Assembly (NCBI RefSeq): GCF_018332515.1
Contig: NZ_BOQD01000007.1
Span: 40,772 to 104,771, forward strand
Direction: 5' to 3'
Length of the DNA stretch: 64,000 nucleotides
Origin: Bacillus hominis
Lineage (GTDB): Bacteria; Bacillota; Bacilli; Bacillales; Bacillaceae_G
Shown here: positions 9,965-18,711 of the stretch, in pieces
Numbering within the stretch: the stretch's first letter is position 1
Layout: every line of letters starts with the position of its first letter
Notes under the pieces: model-generated
Told to the model about the DNA's origin: nothing
Databases searched by the model: none
Seen by the model: only the letters and a program-made list of their open reading frames with translations
Position numbers and translations under genes: made by a program

Positions 9965-11641
9965 GTGTCAATTCAAAAAATTGATGGAAAACGTTTATCA
10001 CAAATGATCATGCAAGGAGCCAATAATTTAACAAATAATGTTCAGCTTGTTGATGCATTAAACGTATTTCCAGTTCCAGATGGCGATACCGGTACAAACA
10101 TGAACTTATCAATGACTTCAGGCGCACGTGAAGTGAAAGCAAATCCTTCACAGCATGCTGGTAAAGTCGGCGTAAGTTTAGCCAAAGGATTATTAATGGG
10201 AGCTCGTGGTAACTCTGGGGTTATTTTATCTCAGTTATTCCGTGGTTTCTCTAAATCCATTGAACAAAAAGAAGAATTAACGACAGTTGATTTTGCGGCA
10301 GCTTTAGAAGCTGGAGTAGAGGCAGCTTACAAAGCGGTTATGAAACCAATTGAAGGAACGATTTTAACGGTTGCAAGAGAAACGGGTAAATATGCAGTGA
10401 CAGTTGCGAAAAAACAGCGCGACTTTGTTTTGTTTATGGAAGACGTTGTAAAAGAAGCAAACGCATCGTTAAATCGTACGCCAGATTTATTACCTGTATT
10501 AAAACAAGTTGGCGTTGTAGATAGCGGTGGTAAAGGTCTTGTTGTTGTATATGAAGGATTTTTAGCTGACTTAAAAGGAGAAAAGATTTCTTCTAATGTG
10601 CCTGCCCAACCATCTATGAATGACATGGTACGCGCAGAACATCACCGTAGTGTACAAAGCCAATTGAGTACAGAAGATATTAAGTATGGATATTGTACGG
10701 AATTCATGGTGAAATTAGAGCCTGAAAAAATGAAGGAACATAATTTCTCTGAACAAAAATTCCGTGAAGATATTAGTGTGTACGGAGATTCGCTACTTGT
10801 TGTATCGGATGATGAGGTTGTAAAGGTTCATATTCACGCGGAACATCCTGGAGATCCTATGAACTATGGACAGCGTTACGGTAGTTTAATCAAGATTAAA
10901 GTAGAGAATATGCGTGAACAGCATACTGCTTTATTAGATGAGCCTACTATGATGCCTGAGCCAACTAGTCAGTCTAAAGAGAAACAACCGTACGGTATCG
11001 TAACTGTAGCTATGGGATCTGGTATTAAAACTTTATTTGAGAGCATTGGCGCGACGAAAGTTATCGAGGGTGGCCAAACAATGAATCCAAGTACGGAGGA
11101 TATTGTAAAGGCGATTGAAGAAGCGAATGCTGAAAAAATCATTATTTTACCGAACAACGGGAATATCGTGATGGCAGCAGAACAAGCAGCGTCAGTTGTA
11201 GAACAAGAAGTGATTGTAGTTCGTTCAAAAACAGTTCCTCAAGGTATGGCTGCAATGTTAGCATTTAATCCAGTTGGAACGTTAGAAGAGAATGAAGAAA
11301 ACATGAAAGAAGCTTTATCTCATGTGAAAACTGGTCAAATTACGTATGCTGTACGTGATACGGAAATTGATGGTGTAGCAATTCAAAAAGATGATTTCAT
11401 GTGTATTGCAGATGGAAAAATCGTATCAACAAATGCTGAAAAAGTAGGAGCTGCGAAGCAATTACTAGAAGCGCTTATTGATGAAGATTCTGAAATCGTA
11501 ACGATTCTACAAGGTGAAGATGCGACTGACGAAGAAGTAGCTGAGTTAGTTGAATTTGTAGAAGAGAATTTTGAAGATGCAGAAGTAGAAGTACATGCTG
11601 GAAACCAACCGGTATATTCTTTCATTTTCTCTGTAGAATAA
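9965..11641 (+). CDS. fakA: Fatty acid kinase, ATP-binding subunit FakA (YloV)
   Basis: FakA phosphorylates fatty acids presented by a FakB carrier, giving acyl-phosphate for PlsX/PlsY phospholipid synthesis. The 558-residue protein starts with a DhaL-type kinase domain (about 1-200). It shows PVPDGDTGTNM, with the magnesium-binding aspartates, and GARGNSGVILSQ. A middle domain and a C-terminal DegV-like region follow. The start is GTG 9965 with AAGGAGGA eight bases upstream. No fakB is in the window. Its nearness to fapR-plsX fits the lipid role. Confidence 0.93.
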   Translation: MSIQKIDGKRLSQMIMQGANNLTNNVQLVDALNVFPVPDGDTGTNMNLSMTSGAREVKANPSQHAGKVGVSLAKGLLMGARGNSGVILSQLFRGFSKSIEQKEELTTVDFAAALEAGVEAAYKAVMKPIEGTILTVARETGKYAVTVAKKQRDFVLFMEDVVKEANASLNRTPDLLPVLKQVGVVDSGGKGLVVVYEGFLADLKGEKISSNVPAQPSMNDMVRAEHHRSVQSQLSTEDIKYGYCTEFMVKLEPEKMKEHNFSEQKFREDISVYGDSLLVVSDDEVVKVHIHAEHPGDPMNYGQRYGSLIKIKVENMREQHTALLDEPTMMPEPTSQSKEKQPYGIVTVAMGSGIKTLFESIGATKVIEGGQTMNPSTEDIVKAIEEANAEKIIILPNNGNIVMAAEQAASVVEQEVIVVRSKTVPQGMAAMLAFNPVGTLEENEENMKEALSHVKTGQITYAVRDTEIDGVAIQKDDFMCIADGKIVSTNAEKVGAAKQLLEALIDEDSEIVTILQGEDATDEEVAELVEFVEENFEDAEVEVHAGNQPVYSFIFSVE

Positions 11642-11750
11642 GAAAAAATTCGGTTTGAAAATAAATGGGTTACTTACTTGCTAATGGATAAGAAGTAGTG
11701 ATATGAAGTTTATTACTAGTTTTTATTCAAAAGGCTAGCATATTGATGAT

Positions 11751-11789
11751 AGAAAAGAGCCTTGCTGCTAATAGTGAGGCTCTTTTCTA
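11751..11789 (+). terminator. Terminator of yloU-fakA
   Basis: AGAAAAGAGCCT (11751-11762) pairs with AGGCTCTTTTCT (11777-11788), a 12-bp stem with T-rich 3' arm about 110 nt after the fakA stop. Confidence 0.75.
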
Positions 11790-11806
11790 CGTATTGTACA
11801 ACTTTG

Positions 11807-11905
11807 TTTTATCCCGCATTAACTGCCCGTAAACGCCCGATTGGTGAAGGCTAATAATCAGTGAATGATGAACAAAACCCCCACTGATTATAGTTTCGCT
11901 TTATA
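11807..11905. repeat. Candidate dispersed intergenic repeat with internal inverted repeat
   Basis: Inside the 404-nt gap between fakA and recG, ATAATCAGTG (11854-11863) and CACTGATTAT (11882-11891) form a perfect ten-base inverted repeat. They are embedded in a GC-richer block running from ATCCCGCATTAACTGCCCG to TTTCGCTTTATA. From memory, blocks of this kind recur between genes in B. cereus group genomes (bcr-type repeats). I see only this copy in the window and cannot confirm the family. The rest of the gap holds the fakA terminator and AT-rich sequence; I see no gene in it. Confidence 0.35.
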
Positions 11906-12045
11906 TAGAGGGATTAGAGTAGTTTCTCTTAGAATGCCTATGATAGAATATATAAGGTGAAAGAGAGCGATTACAGATGTCAATGATGTTAATGGATAAT
12001 CAATAGAATGAATCAAAGAAAATAATGTGACGGAGCGTGAGAATT

Positions 12046-14094
12046 TTGAATGAAGTTGTACAAGTTCCTGTTACGGATGTAAAGGGAATCGGAGGAGAAA
12101 CATCTGAGTTGTTACACGAGATGGGAATTTATACAGTTTCTCATCTATTAGAACATTTTCCGTACCGCTATGAAGACTATGCGATGAAAGATCTTGCTGA
12201 AGTAAAGCATGACGAGCGTGTAACGGTTGAGGGGAAAGTTCATAGTGCTCCTTTACTGCAATATTATGGGAAGAAGAAGTCACGTCTTACGGTTCGTGTT
12301 CTCGTCGGTCGTTATTTAATTACAGCTGTATGTTTTAATAGACCATACTATAAACAAAAGTTAAATTTAGATGAAACGGTAACGATTACTGGTAAATGGG
12401 ATCAGCATCGCCAAACAATTGCTGTATCAGAACTGAATTTTGGACCGGTTGTACGACAACAAGAAGTAGAACCTGTGTATTCAGTGAAAGGAAAACTGAC
12501 AGTAAAACAGATGCGCCGTTTTATTGCACAAGCATTTAAGGAGTATGGAGATTCTATAGTCGAAGTGTTACCAGATGGTTTGTTAAGTAGATATAAATTA
12601 TTATCAAGATATGAAGCACTCAGAGGGTTACATTTTCCAGTGGGACAGGAAGACTTAAAGCAAGCGCGTCGCCGTTTTGTATATGAGGAGTTTTTCTTGT
12701 TTCAGTTGAAAATGCAAACATTACGGAAAATGGAGAGGGAAAACTCAAAAGGGACGAAAAAAGAAATTTCATTAGTAGAATTGCAAGAGTTTACTGATGC
12801 ACTTCCGTTTCCGTTAACTGGCGCACAACGCCGGGTTGTAGATGAAATAATGAAAGATATGACGTCTCCTTATCGCATGAATCGATTATTGCAAGGAGAT
12901 GTAGGTTCTGGGAAAACGGTTGTTGCTGCGATTGCACTTTATGCGGCGAAATTGGCTCATTATCAAGGTGCTTTGATGGTTCCTACAGAAATTTTAGCCG
13001 AACAACATTATCAGTCGCTGGCGGAGACGTTTTCACATTTCGGTATGAAGGTTGAATTGCTAACAAGTTCTGTTAAAGGTGCGAGACGTCGAGAAATTTT
13101 GTCGAGATTAGAACAAGGAGAAGTAGACATCCTTGTTGGGACGCATGCTTTAATTCAAGATGAAGTTATATTTCATAGGTTAGGTCTAGTTATTACCGAT
13201 GAACAGCATCGATTTGGTGTGGCGCAGCGCCGGGTTTTACGTGAGAAAGGTGAAAGTCCAGATGTGTTGTTTATGACGGCAACCCCAATCCCGCGTACGT
13301 TAGCTATCACTGCATTTGGAGAGATGGACGTTTCTATTATCGACGAAATGCCAGCTGGTAGAAAGGTAATCGAAACGTATTGGGCAAAACATGATATGTT
13401 AGATCGTGTTCTCGGATTTGTGGAGAAAGAGATAAAAAAAGGAAGACAGGCATATGTTATTTGCCCTCTTATCGAAGAGTCTGAGAAGCTTGATGTACAA
13501 AATGCTATCGACTTACATAGTATGCTGACTCATCATTATCAAGGGAAATGCCAAGTTGGATTAATGCATGGGAGACTATCATCTCAAGAAAAAGAAGAGA
13601 TAATGGGACAGTTTAGTGAAAATAAAGTGCAAATTCTTGTGTCGACAACAGTTGTTGAGGTAGGTGTGAATGTACCAAATGCGACTGTTATGGTTATTTA
13701 TGACGCGGAACGTTTCGGTTTATCCCAGCTCCATCAGCTGAGGGGGCGTGTTGGGCGTGGTAGTGAACAATCATATTGTTTATTAATTGCGGACCCGAAA
13801 TCAGAAACGGGAAAAGAAAGAATGCGTATTATGACTGAAACAAATGATGGATTTGTATTGTCAGAAAAAGATTTAGAGTTACGAGGTCCTGGGGATTTCT
13901 TTGGAAGTAAGCAAAGTGGTTTACCAGAATTTAAGGTTGCTGATATGGTACATGATTATCGAGCGTTAGAAACAGCAAGACAAGATGCGGCGATACTAGT
14001 AGATTCAGAAGCGTTTTGGCACAACGATCAGTATGCTGCCTTGCGTACGTATCTTGATGGAACAGGTGTGTTCCAGGGAGAGAAGCTTGATTAA
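12046..14094 (+). CDS. recG: ATP-dependent DNA helicase RecG
   Basis: RecG remodels stalled replication forks and branch-migrates Holliday junctions. The 682-residue protein has an N-terminal wedge/OB domain, then a superfamily 2 helicase core: Walker A GDVGSGKT, the DEQHRFG box, MTATPIPRT, and the C-terminal QLRGRVGRG arginine-finger region. The start is probably TTG 12046, ten bases after GGAG. The GTG at 12037 is one base from that GGAG, too close to use it. The order recG-fapR-plsX matches B. subtilis. What lies upstream differs: the serine dehydratase pair found there is absent. Confidence 0.96.
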   Translation: MNEVVQVPVTDVKGIGGETSELLHEMGIYTVSHLLEHFPYRYEDYAMKDLAEVKHDERVTVEGKVHSAPLLQYYGKKKSRLTVRVLVGRYLITAVCFNRPYYKQKLNLDETVTITGKWDQHRQTIAVSELNFGPVVRQQEVEPVYSVKGKLTVKQMRRFIAQAFKEYGDSIVEVLPDGLLSRYKLLSRYEALRGLHFPVGQEDLKQARRRFVYEEFFLFQLKMQTLRKMERENSKGTKKEISLVELQEFTDALPFPLTGAQRRVVDEIMKDMTSPYRMNRLLQGDVGSGKTVVAAIALYAAKLAHYQGALMVPTEILAEQHYQSLAETFSHFGMKVELLTSSVKGARRREILSRLEQGEVDILVGTHALIQDEVIFHRLGLVITDEQHRFGVAQRRVLREKGESPDVLFMTATPIPRTLAITAFGEMDVSIIDEMPAGRKVIETYWAKHDMLDRVLGFVEKEIKKGRQAYVICPLIEESEKLDVQNAIDLHSMLTHHYQGKCQVGLMHGRLSSQEKEEIMGQFSENKVQILVSTTVVEVGVNVPNATVMVIYDAERFGLSQLHQLRGRVGRGSEQSYCLLIADPKSETGKERMRIMTETNDGFVLSEKDLELRGPGDFFGSKQSGLPEFKVADMVHDYRALETARQDAAILVDSEAFWHNDQYAALRTYLDGTGVFQGEKLD

Positions 14095-14101
14095 AGGGAG
14101 T

Positions 14102-14119
14102 CAACAAAAATTTTTGTTG
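14102..14119. repeat. 18-bp perfect palindrome between recG and fapR
   Basis: CAACAAAAA is followed directly by TTTTTGTTG, a loop-less palindrome eight bases after the recG stop. It could be the recG terminator or a protein-binding site. Its last bases overlap the -35 element of the fapR promoter. Confidence 0.6.
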
Positions 14120-14166
14120 CATTCTACTTTTAATGATTATATACTACTGTTAGTACCTAGTCATAA
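14117..14166 (+). promoter_or_regulatory. fapR promoter with FapR operator
   Basis: TTGCAT (14117-14122) and TATACT (14140-14145) are 17 bases apart, a good SigA promoter. Five bases downstream, TTAGTACCTAGTCATAA (14150-14166) closely matches the known FapR box TTAGTACCTRRTACTAA. The operator would cover the transcription start, so FapR would repress its own operon. Malonyl-CoA is known to release FapR. Confidence 0.85.
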
Positions 14167-14183
14167 AAAACGGATGGTGCGGT

Positions 14184-14777
14184 ATGAAAAAAAGAAGAAG
14201 TAAAAAAGAAAGACAAGAATTATTACAACAAACAATAGAAACGAATCCTTTTATAACGGATGAAGATTTAGCGGAAAAATTTCAAGTGAGCATACAAACT
14301 GTTCGTCTTGATCGTATGGAATTATCTATTCCTGAATTAAGAGAACGAATTAAGCATGTGGCTACAAAACAACATGAAGAAGATGTGAAATCTTTACCGT
14401 TAGAAGAGGTTGTCGGAGAAATTATCGATATAGAATTAGATAGACATGCGATTTCTATTTTTGAAGTAAAGGTAGAGCATGTATTTAAAAGAAATCAAAT
14501 TGCCCGTGGGCATCATTTGTTTGCACAAGCAAACTCACTAGCTGTTGCGGTTATTGATGAAGAATTAGCTTTAACTGCAAAGTCTACCATTCGATATATT
14601 CGTCCTGTAAAATTAGGAGAACGTGTTGTTGCAAAAGCGCGCGTTGAAGATGTAGAGAATGATAAAGGACGGACGGTTGTCAAAGTGCGAAGTTTTGTTG
14701 GAGAAGAACTTGTTTTCACAGGCACTTTTGAAATGTATCGATCTAGTAATTATAGTGAGGAAGGTAACAAGTTATGA
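14184..14777 (+). CDS. fapR: Transcriptional repressor of lipid synthesis
   Basis: FapR represses fatty acid and phospholipid genes until malonyl-CoA binds it. The 197-residue protein has an N-terminal DeoR-like helix-turn-helix (about 24-45, [19 protein letters not shown]), a linker helix, and a hotdog-fold effector domain (about 75-190) with the [18 protein letters not shown] core. Its own operator lies in the promoter. The last four bases overlap plsX, so repressor and first pathway enzyme are translationally coupled. Confidence 0.97.
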   Translation: MKKRRSKKERQELLQQTIETNPFITDEDLAEKFQVSIQTVRLDRMELSIPELRERIKHVATKQHEEDVKSLPLEEVVGEIIDIELDRHAISIFEVKVEHVFKRNQIARGHHLFAQANSLAVAVIDEELALTAKSTIRYIRPVKLGERVVAKARVEDVENDKGRTVVKVRSFVGEELVFTGTFEMYRSSNYSEEGNKL

Positions 14778-15766
14778 AAATCGCAATAGATGCAATGGGT
14801 GGCGATCATGCTCCAAAGGCTGTCGTATTAGGTGCAATGAAAGCTATTAAGGAATATTCAGATTTACATATTACGTTAGTAGGGAAAGAAGAGGACATTC
14901 GCCAATACTTAACGAGTGAAGAGCGGATTACTATTCTTCATACAGACGAAAAAATCGAATCAACAGATGAGCCAGTAAGAGCGGTTCGTCGAAAAAAACA
15001 GGCTTCAATGGTACTTGCAGCACAGCAAGTAAAAGATGGTGTAGCAGATGCTTGTATATCAGCAGGTAGTACAGGAGCTTTAATGGCGGCCGGATTATTT
15101 GTTGTCGGTCGTATGGAAGGAATTGAACGACCAGCATTATCACCTACAATGCCAACTGTTGATGGAGAAGGTTTTGTTATGTTAGATGTTGGAGCAAACG
15201 TTGATGCAAAACCAATTCACTTATACCAATATGCAGTAATGGGCTCTGTTTACGCAGAAAAGGTAAGGGGAATTAAAAATCCTCGCGTTGGACTTTTAAA
15301 CGTTGGGACAGAGGATGGTAAAGGAAACGAGCTTTCAAAACAGGTCTTTGCAATGCTTAAAGATGCGCCAATTAATTTTGTTGGAAACGTTGAATCAAGA
15401 GACTTATTGCAAGGTGTAGCAGACGTTGTTGTATGTGATGGTTTTACAGGGAACGTAGCACTGAAATCATTAGAAGGAACAGCACTTGCGTTATTCTCTA
15501 TGTTGAAAGAGCAACTAATGAGTTCGTTTACGAGTAAATTAGCGGCAGCGGTATTAAAACCAAAACTTATGGTATTAAAAGATAAAATGGATTATTCGGA
15601 GTATGGGGGAGCAGCGTTGTTTGGATTGAAAGCTCCTGTCATTAAGGCTCACGGTTCTTCTAATGACCAATCGATATTTAGTGCGATTCGTCAAACGAGA
15701 GAAATGGTAGCGAAAGAAGTAATTCCTACAATTTCAAGTGTAATGGAGAAGGAGCCGCTTCAATAA
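14774..15766 (+). CDS. plsX: Phosphate acyltransferase PlsX
   Basis: PlsX converts acyl-ACP and phosphate to acyl-phosphate, the acyl donor for glycerol-3-phosphate acylation by PlsY. The 330-residue protein begins with the signature [16 protein letters not shown]. It also carries [12 protein letters not shown] and the C-terminal [13 protein letters not shown] segment typical of the family. It is a soluble enzyme that associates with the membrane. It overlaps fapR by four bases, and fabD starts 14 bases after its stop with AGAGGAGG between them. Confidence 0.97.
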   Translation: MKIAIDAMGGDHAPKAVVLGAMKAIKEYSDLHITLVGKEEDIRQYLTSEERITILHTDEKIESTDEPVRAVRRKKQASMVLAAQQVKDGVADACISAGSTGALMAAGLFVVGRMEGIERPALSPTMPTVDGEGFVMLDVGANVDAKPIHLYQYAVMGSVYAEKVRGIKNPRVGLLNVGTEDGKGNELSKQVFAMLKDAPINFVGNVESRDLLQGVADVVVCDGFTGNVALKSLEGTALALFSMLKEQLMSSFTSKLAAAVLKPKLMVLKDKMDYSEYGGAALFGLKAPVIKAHGSSNDQSIFSAIRQTREMVAKEVIPTISSVMEKEPLQ

Positions 15767-15780
15767 GAGGAGGATTTGAA

Positions 15781-16725
15781 ATGGGAAAAATAGCATTTCT
15801 TTTTCCGGGCCAAGGTTCACAGGCAGTTGGAATGGGTAGACAGTTAGCGGAGAATAATAAAGAGGTTGCGAAAGTGTTTGCGAAAGCGGATGAGGTGTTA
15901 CACGATTCACTTTCAGAAGTGATTTTTGAAGGGCCGCAGGAAAAGCTTACATTAACGACAAATGCGCAGCCGGCATTATTAACGACGAGTTATGCAATTT
16001 TGACAGCTTTGAAAGAGTACGATATTACACCTGATTTTGTAGCAGGACATAGTTTAGGTGAATATAGCGCTCTTGTAGCGGCGGGTGCATTAACTTTCGA
16101 AGACGCTGTATATGCTGTAAGGAAACGCGGGGAATATATGGAAGAAGCCGTTCCAGGCGGGGAAGGGGCTATGGCAGCTATTTTAGGTGCTGATCCAGAT
16201 ATGCTGAAACGAGTTACAGAAGAAGTAACAAGTGAAGGGTATGCGGTACAAATTGCTAATATGAATAGTACGAAGCAAATTGTGATTTCTGGAACAAATC
16301 AAGGAGTAGAACTTGCTTCTCAAAGAGCGAAAGAAAACGGTGCTAAAAGAGCAATTCCGCTTAAAGTAAGTGGACCATTTCATTCCTCTCTTATGAAACC
16401 AGCTGCTGAGAAATTCCAAAGTGTTTTAAATGAAATTACGATTCAAGACACGAATATTCCTGTTATTGCAAATGTTACGGCAGACGTTATTACACGTGGT
16501 ACAGATATTCAAGAAAAGCTAATTGAACAACTCTATTCGCCTGTATTATGGTACCCATCTATTGAGCATATGGTGAAACAAGGGGTAGATACATTTATTG
16601 AAATCGGACCTGGAAAAGTACTTGCTGGTCTTATGAAGTCGATTGATTCTTCAGTGAAAGCATATGCGATATATGATGAAGAGACATTAAAAGATACCAT
16701 TTCAAATTTGAGAGGAGAAAGCTGA
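15781..16725 (+). CDS. fabD: Malonyl-CoA:ACP transacylase
   Basis: FabD moves malonyl from CoA to acyl carrier protein, the step feeding fatty acid elongation. The 314-residue protein has the N-terminal FPGQGSQ loop, the nucleophile Ser91 in GHSLGE, and the catalytic His201 in SGPFHSSLM, followed by the C-terminal EIGPGKVL. Its stop TGA overlaps the fabG ATG by one base. Malonyl-CoA, its substrate, is also the ligand that relieves FapR repression of this operon. Confidence 0.97.
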   Translation: MGKIAFLFPGQGSQAVGMGRQLAENNKEVAKVFAKADEVLHDSLSEVIFEGPQEKLTLTTNAQPALLTTSYAILTALKEYDITPDFVAGHSLGEYSALVAAGALTFEDAVYAVRKRGEYMEEAVPGGEGAMAAILGADPDMLKRVTEEVTSEGYAVQIANMNSTKQIVISGTNQGVELASQRAKENGAKRAIPLKVSGPFHSSLMKPAAEKFQSVLNEITIQDTNIPVIANVTADVITRGTDIQEKLIEQLYSPVLWYPSIEHMVKQGVDTFIEIGPGKVLAGLMKSIDSSVKAYAIYDEETLKDTISNLRGES

Positions 16726-17465
16726 TGTTAAAAGGGAAAGTAGCATTAGTAACCGGTGCTTCACGTGGGATTGGTCGTGCGATTGCAATTGATTTAGCGA
16801 AGCAAGGGGCAAATATTGTAGTGAATTTTGCGGGTAATGAGCAAAAAGCGAATGAAGTAGTTGATGAAATAAAGAAATTAGGTTCGGATGCAATTGCGGT
16901 AAGAGCAGATGTTGCAAATGCTGAAGATGTTACAAATATGGTGAAACAAACAGTAGATACATTTGGACAAGTTGATATTCTTGTAAATAATGCCGGCGTA
17001 ACAAAAGATAATTTATTAATGCGTATGAAAGAAGAAGAATGGGATACAGTTATTAATACAAACTTAAAAGGTGTATTCTTATGTACAAAAGCAGTATCTC
17101 GTTATATGATGCGTCAACGTCATGGTAGAATAATAAATATTGCTTCTGTTGTTGGTGTTGTAGGTAATCCAGGTCAGGCAAATTATGTTGCTGCCAAAGC
17201 TGGTGTAATTGGATTAACAAAAACATCAGCAAAAGAATTAGCAAGCCGAAATATAACTGTAAATGCAATTGCTCCTGGGTTTATTGCGACTGATATGACG
17301 GATGTATTAGATGAAAATATAAAAGCTGAGATGTTAAAAGTTATTCCGGCTGCACAGTTTGGTGAAGCGCAAGATATCGCGAATGCTGTAACGTTTTTTG
17401 CTTCTGATCAAAGCAAATATGTTACAGGACAAACGTTAAATGTTGATGGCGGAATGGTAATGTAA
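16725..17465 (+). CDS. fabG: 3-oxoacyl-ACP reductase
   Basis: FabG reduces beta-ketoacyl-ACP with NADPH in each round of fatty acid elongation. This 246-residue short-chain dehydrogenase has the cofactor loop TGASRGIG (10-17), NNAG (88-91) and the catalytic Ser141, Tyr154 and Lys158. It shares one base with fabD. acpP follows after 69 nt; I see no terminator in that gap, so acpP is probably also read from the fapR promoter. Confidence 0.97.
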   Translation: MLKGKVALVTGASRGIGRAIAIDLAKQGANIVVNFAGNEQKANEVVDEIKKLGSDAIAVRADVANAEDVTNMVKQTVDTFGQVDILVNNAGVTKDNLLMRMKEEEWDTVINTNLKGVFLCTKAVSRYMMRQRHGRIINIASVVGVVGNPGQANYVAAKAGVIGLTKTSAKELASRNITVNAIAPGFIATDMTDVLDENIKAEMLKVIPAAQFGEAQDIANAVTFFASDQSKYVTGQTLNVDGGMVM

Positions 17466-17534
17466 TAAAAGAATCGATTTCATCTAGTTTTTTTTGACAA
17501 TATTTAATATAATATTTGAGGGGAGGTGAATGGA

Positions 17535-17768
17535 ATGGCAGATGTTTTAGAGCGTGTAACAAAAATTATCGTTGATCGTTTAGGAGTAGAAGAGACTGAA
17601 GTAGTACCAGCTGCAAGCTTCAAAGAAGATTTGGGCGCAGACTCCCTAGATGTAGTAGAACTTGTGATGCAATTAGAAGATGAATTCGAAATGGAAATTT
17701 CTGATGAAGATGCTGAGAAGATTGCTACTGTTGGCGATGCTGTGACTTACATAGAGAGTCATCTATAA
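17535..17768 (+). CDS. acpP: Acyl carrier protein
   Basis: The carrier holds growing fatty acyl chains on a 4'-phosphopantetheine arm. The 77-residue, strongly acidic four-helix protein has the attachment site Ser37 in the GADSLD motif. ATG 17535 was chosen: GGGGAGGTG is just upstream and the protein starts MADVLERV as in relatives. An in-frame GTG at 17526 overlaps that ribosome binding site. It ends the fapR-plsX-fabD-fabG-acpP cluster. Confidence 0.97.
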
Positions 17769-17777
17769 TGCTTAAGT

Positions 17778-17803
17778 GAAGTCCCGTTTTTTAACGGGGC
17801 TTC
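17778..17803 (+). terminator. Hairpin between acpP and rnc (weak terminator)
   Basis: GAAGTCCCGTT (17778-17788) pairs with AACGGGGCTTC (17793-17803) around four Ts, with one G-T wobble. The T-run is short, so it may only partly separate acpP from rnc. Confidence 0.6.
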
Positions 17804-17826
17804 TCGGCTTATATCTGGAGGGACCT

Positions 17827-18564
17827 ATGCCGTACCGAAAACATAGAGAAAAAAAATACGAAGCAAAATATCGTGAAGCGTTTAAAGTATTTCAAGAAAA
17901 GATAGGTATTACGTTTACAGATGAAAAATTATTGATTCAAGCATTTACGCATTCATCGTATGTGAATGAGCATCGAAAAAAACCGCATGAGGACAATGAG
18001 CGTCTTGAATTTCTTGGCGATGCTGTATTGGAACTCACTGTATCACAGTATCTGTTTCAAAAATATCCGACAATGAGCGAAGGAGAGTTAACGAAACTAC
18101 GTGCAGCTATTGTATGTGAGCCATCTCTTGTTCGTTTTGCAAACGAAATGTCATTTGGTAGCCTTGTTTTATTAGGAAAAGGTGAGGAAATGACGGGTGG
18201 ACGTGAACGACCAGCTTTATTAGCGGATGTCTTTGAAGCGTTTATTGGTGCCCTTTACCTTGATCAAGGGCTAGAAACAGTTTGGGGATATTTAAAAGAA
18301 GTTGTATATCCAAAAATTAATGAAGGTGCTTTTTCTCATGTGATGGATTATAAGAGTCAATTGCAAGAATTGATTCAGCGTGATGGTAGTGGCAATATTG
18401 AGTATCAAATTTTACAAGAAAAAGGACCGGCCCACAACCGAGAATTTGTGTCTCGTGTAACTTTAAATAATGAGGCATTAGGTCTTGGTAGTGGTAAGTC
18501 AAAAAAAGAGGCAGAGCAACAAGCTGCTGCAGAAGCATTGAAAAAATTAAAAGAACAATCATAA
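17827..18564 (+). CDS. rnc: Ribonuclease III
   Basis: RNase III cuts double-stranded RNA, including rRNA precursors and the SRP RNA precursor. The 245-residue protein has the catalytic domain with signature [11 protein letters not shown] (58-68) and acidic metal ligands, then a double-stranded-RNA-binding domain from about 175 to the end. ATG 17827 follows CTGGAGGG by a few bases. The frame is open back to 17776, but that extension runs through the hairpin after acpP and lacks family similarity. smc follows, as in B. subtilis. Confidence 0.96.
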   Translation: MPYRKHREKKYEAKYREAFKVFQEKIGITFTDEKLLIQAFTHSSYVNEHRKKPHEDNERLEFLGDAVLELTVSQYLFQKYPTMSEGELTKLRAAIVCEPSLVRFANEMSFGSLVLLGKGEEMTGGRERPALLADVFEAFIGALYLDQGLETVWGYLKEVVYPKINEGAFSHVMDYKSQLQELIQRDGSGNIEYQILQEKGPAHNREFVSRVTLNNEALGLGSGKSKKEAEQQAAAEALKKLKEQS

Positions 18565-18597
18565 GGAATCCCCCTTTGAATGAGGGGGATTCCTTAT
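18563..18597 (+). terminator. rnc terminator
   Basis: AAGGAATCCCCCT (18563-18575) pairs perfectly with AGGGGGATTCCTT (18583-18595). The 5' arm begins inside the rnc stop codon. There is no long T-run after the stem. Confidence 0.7.
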
Positions 18598-18711
18598 GCA
18601 TAGAATGAAACTTTTCTTTTGTAGATAAATAAGAGGGAAGTAAATCCGTATTATAGCTTGTTTTCGTGCAGACAACCTTTATAACAACGGAGAATAGGAG
18701 GAAGGCCTTTC

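Noticed and set aside
11977-12006. Nine-codon Met-rich frame (MSMMLMDNQ) upstream of recG
   Set aside because: It has no well-placed ribosome binding site and nothing to distinguish it from chance.
17494-17513. TTGACA and TATAAT before acpP
   Set aside because: They are only eight bases apart, too close for a SigA promoter; the TATAAT alone remains possible.
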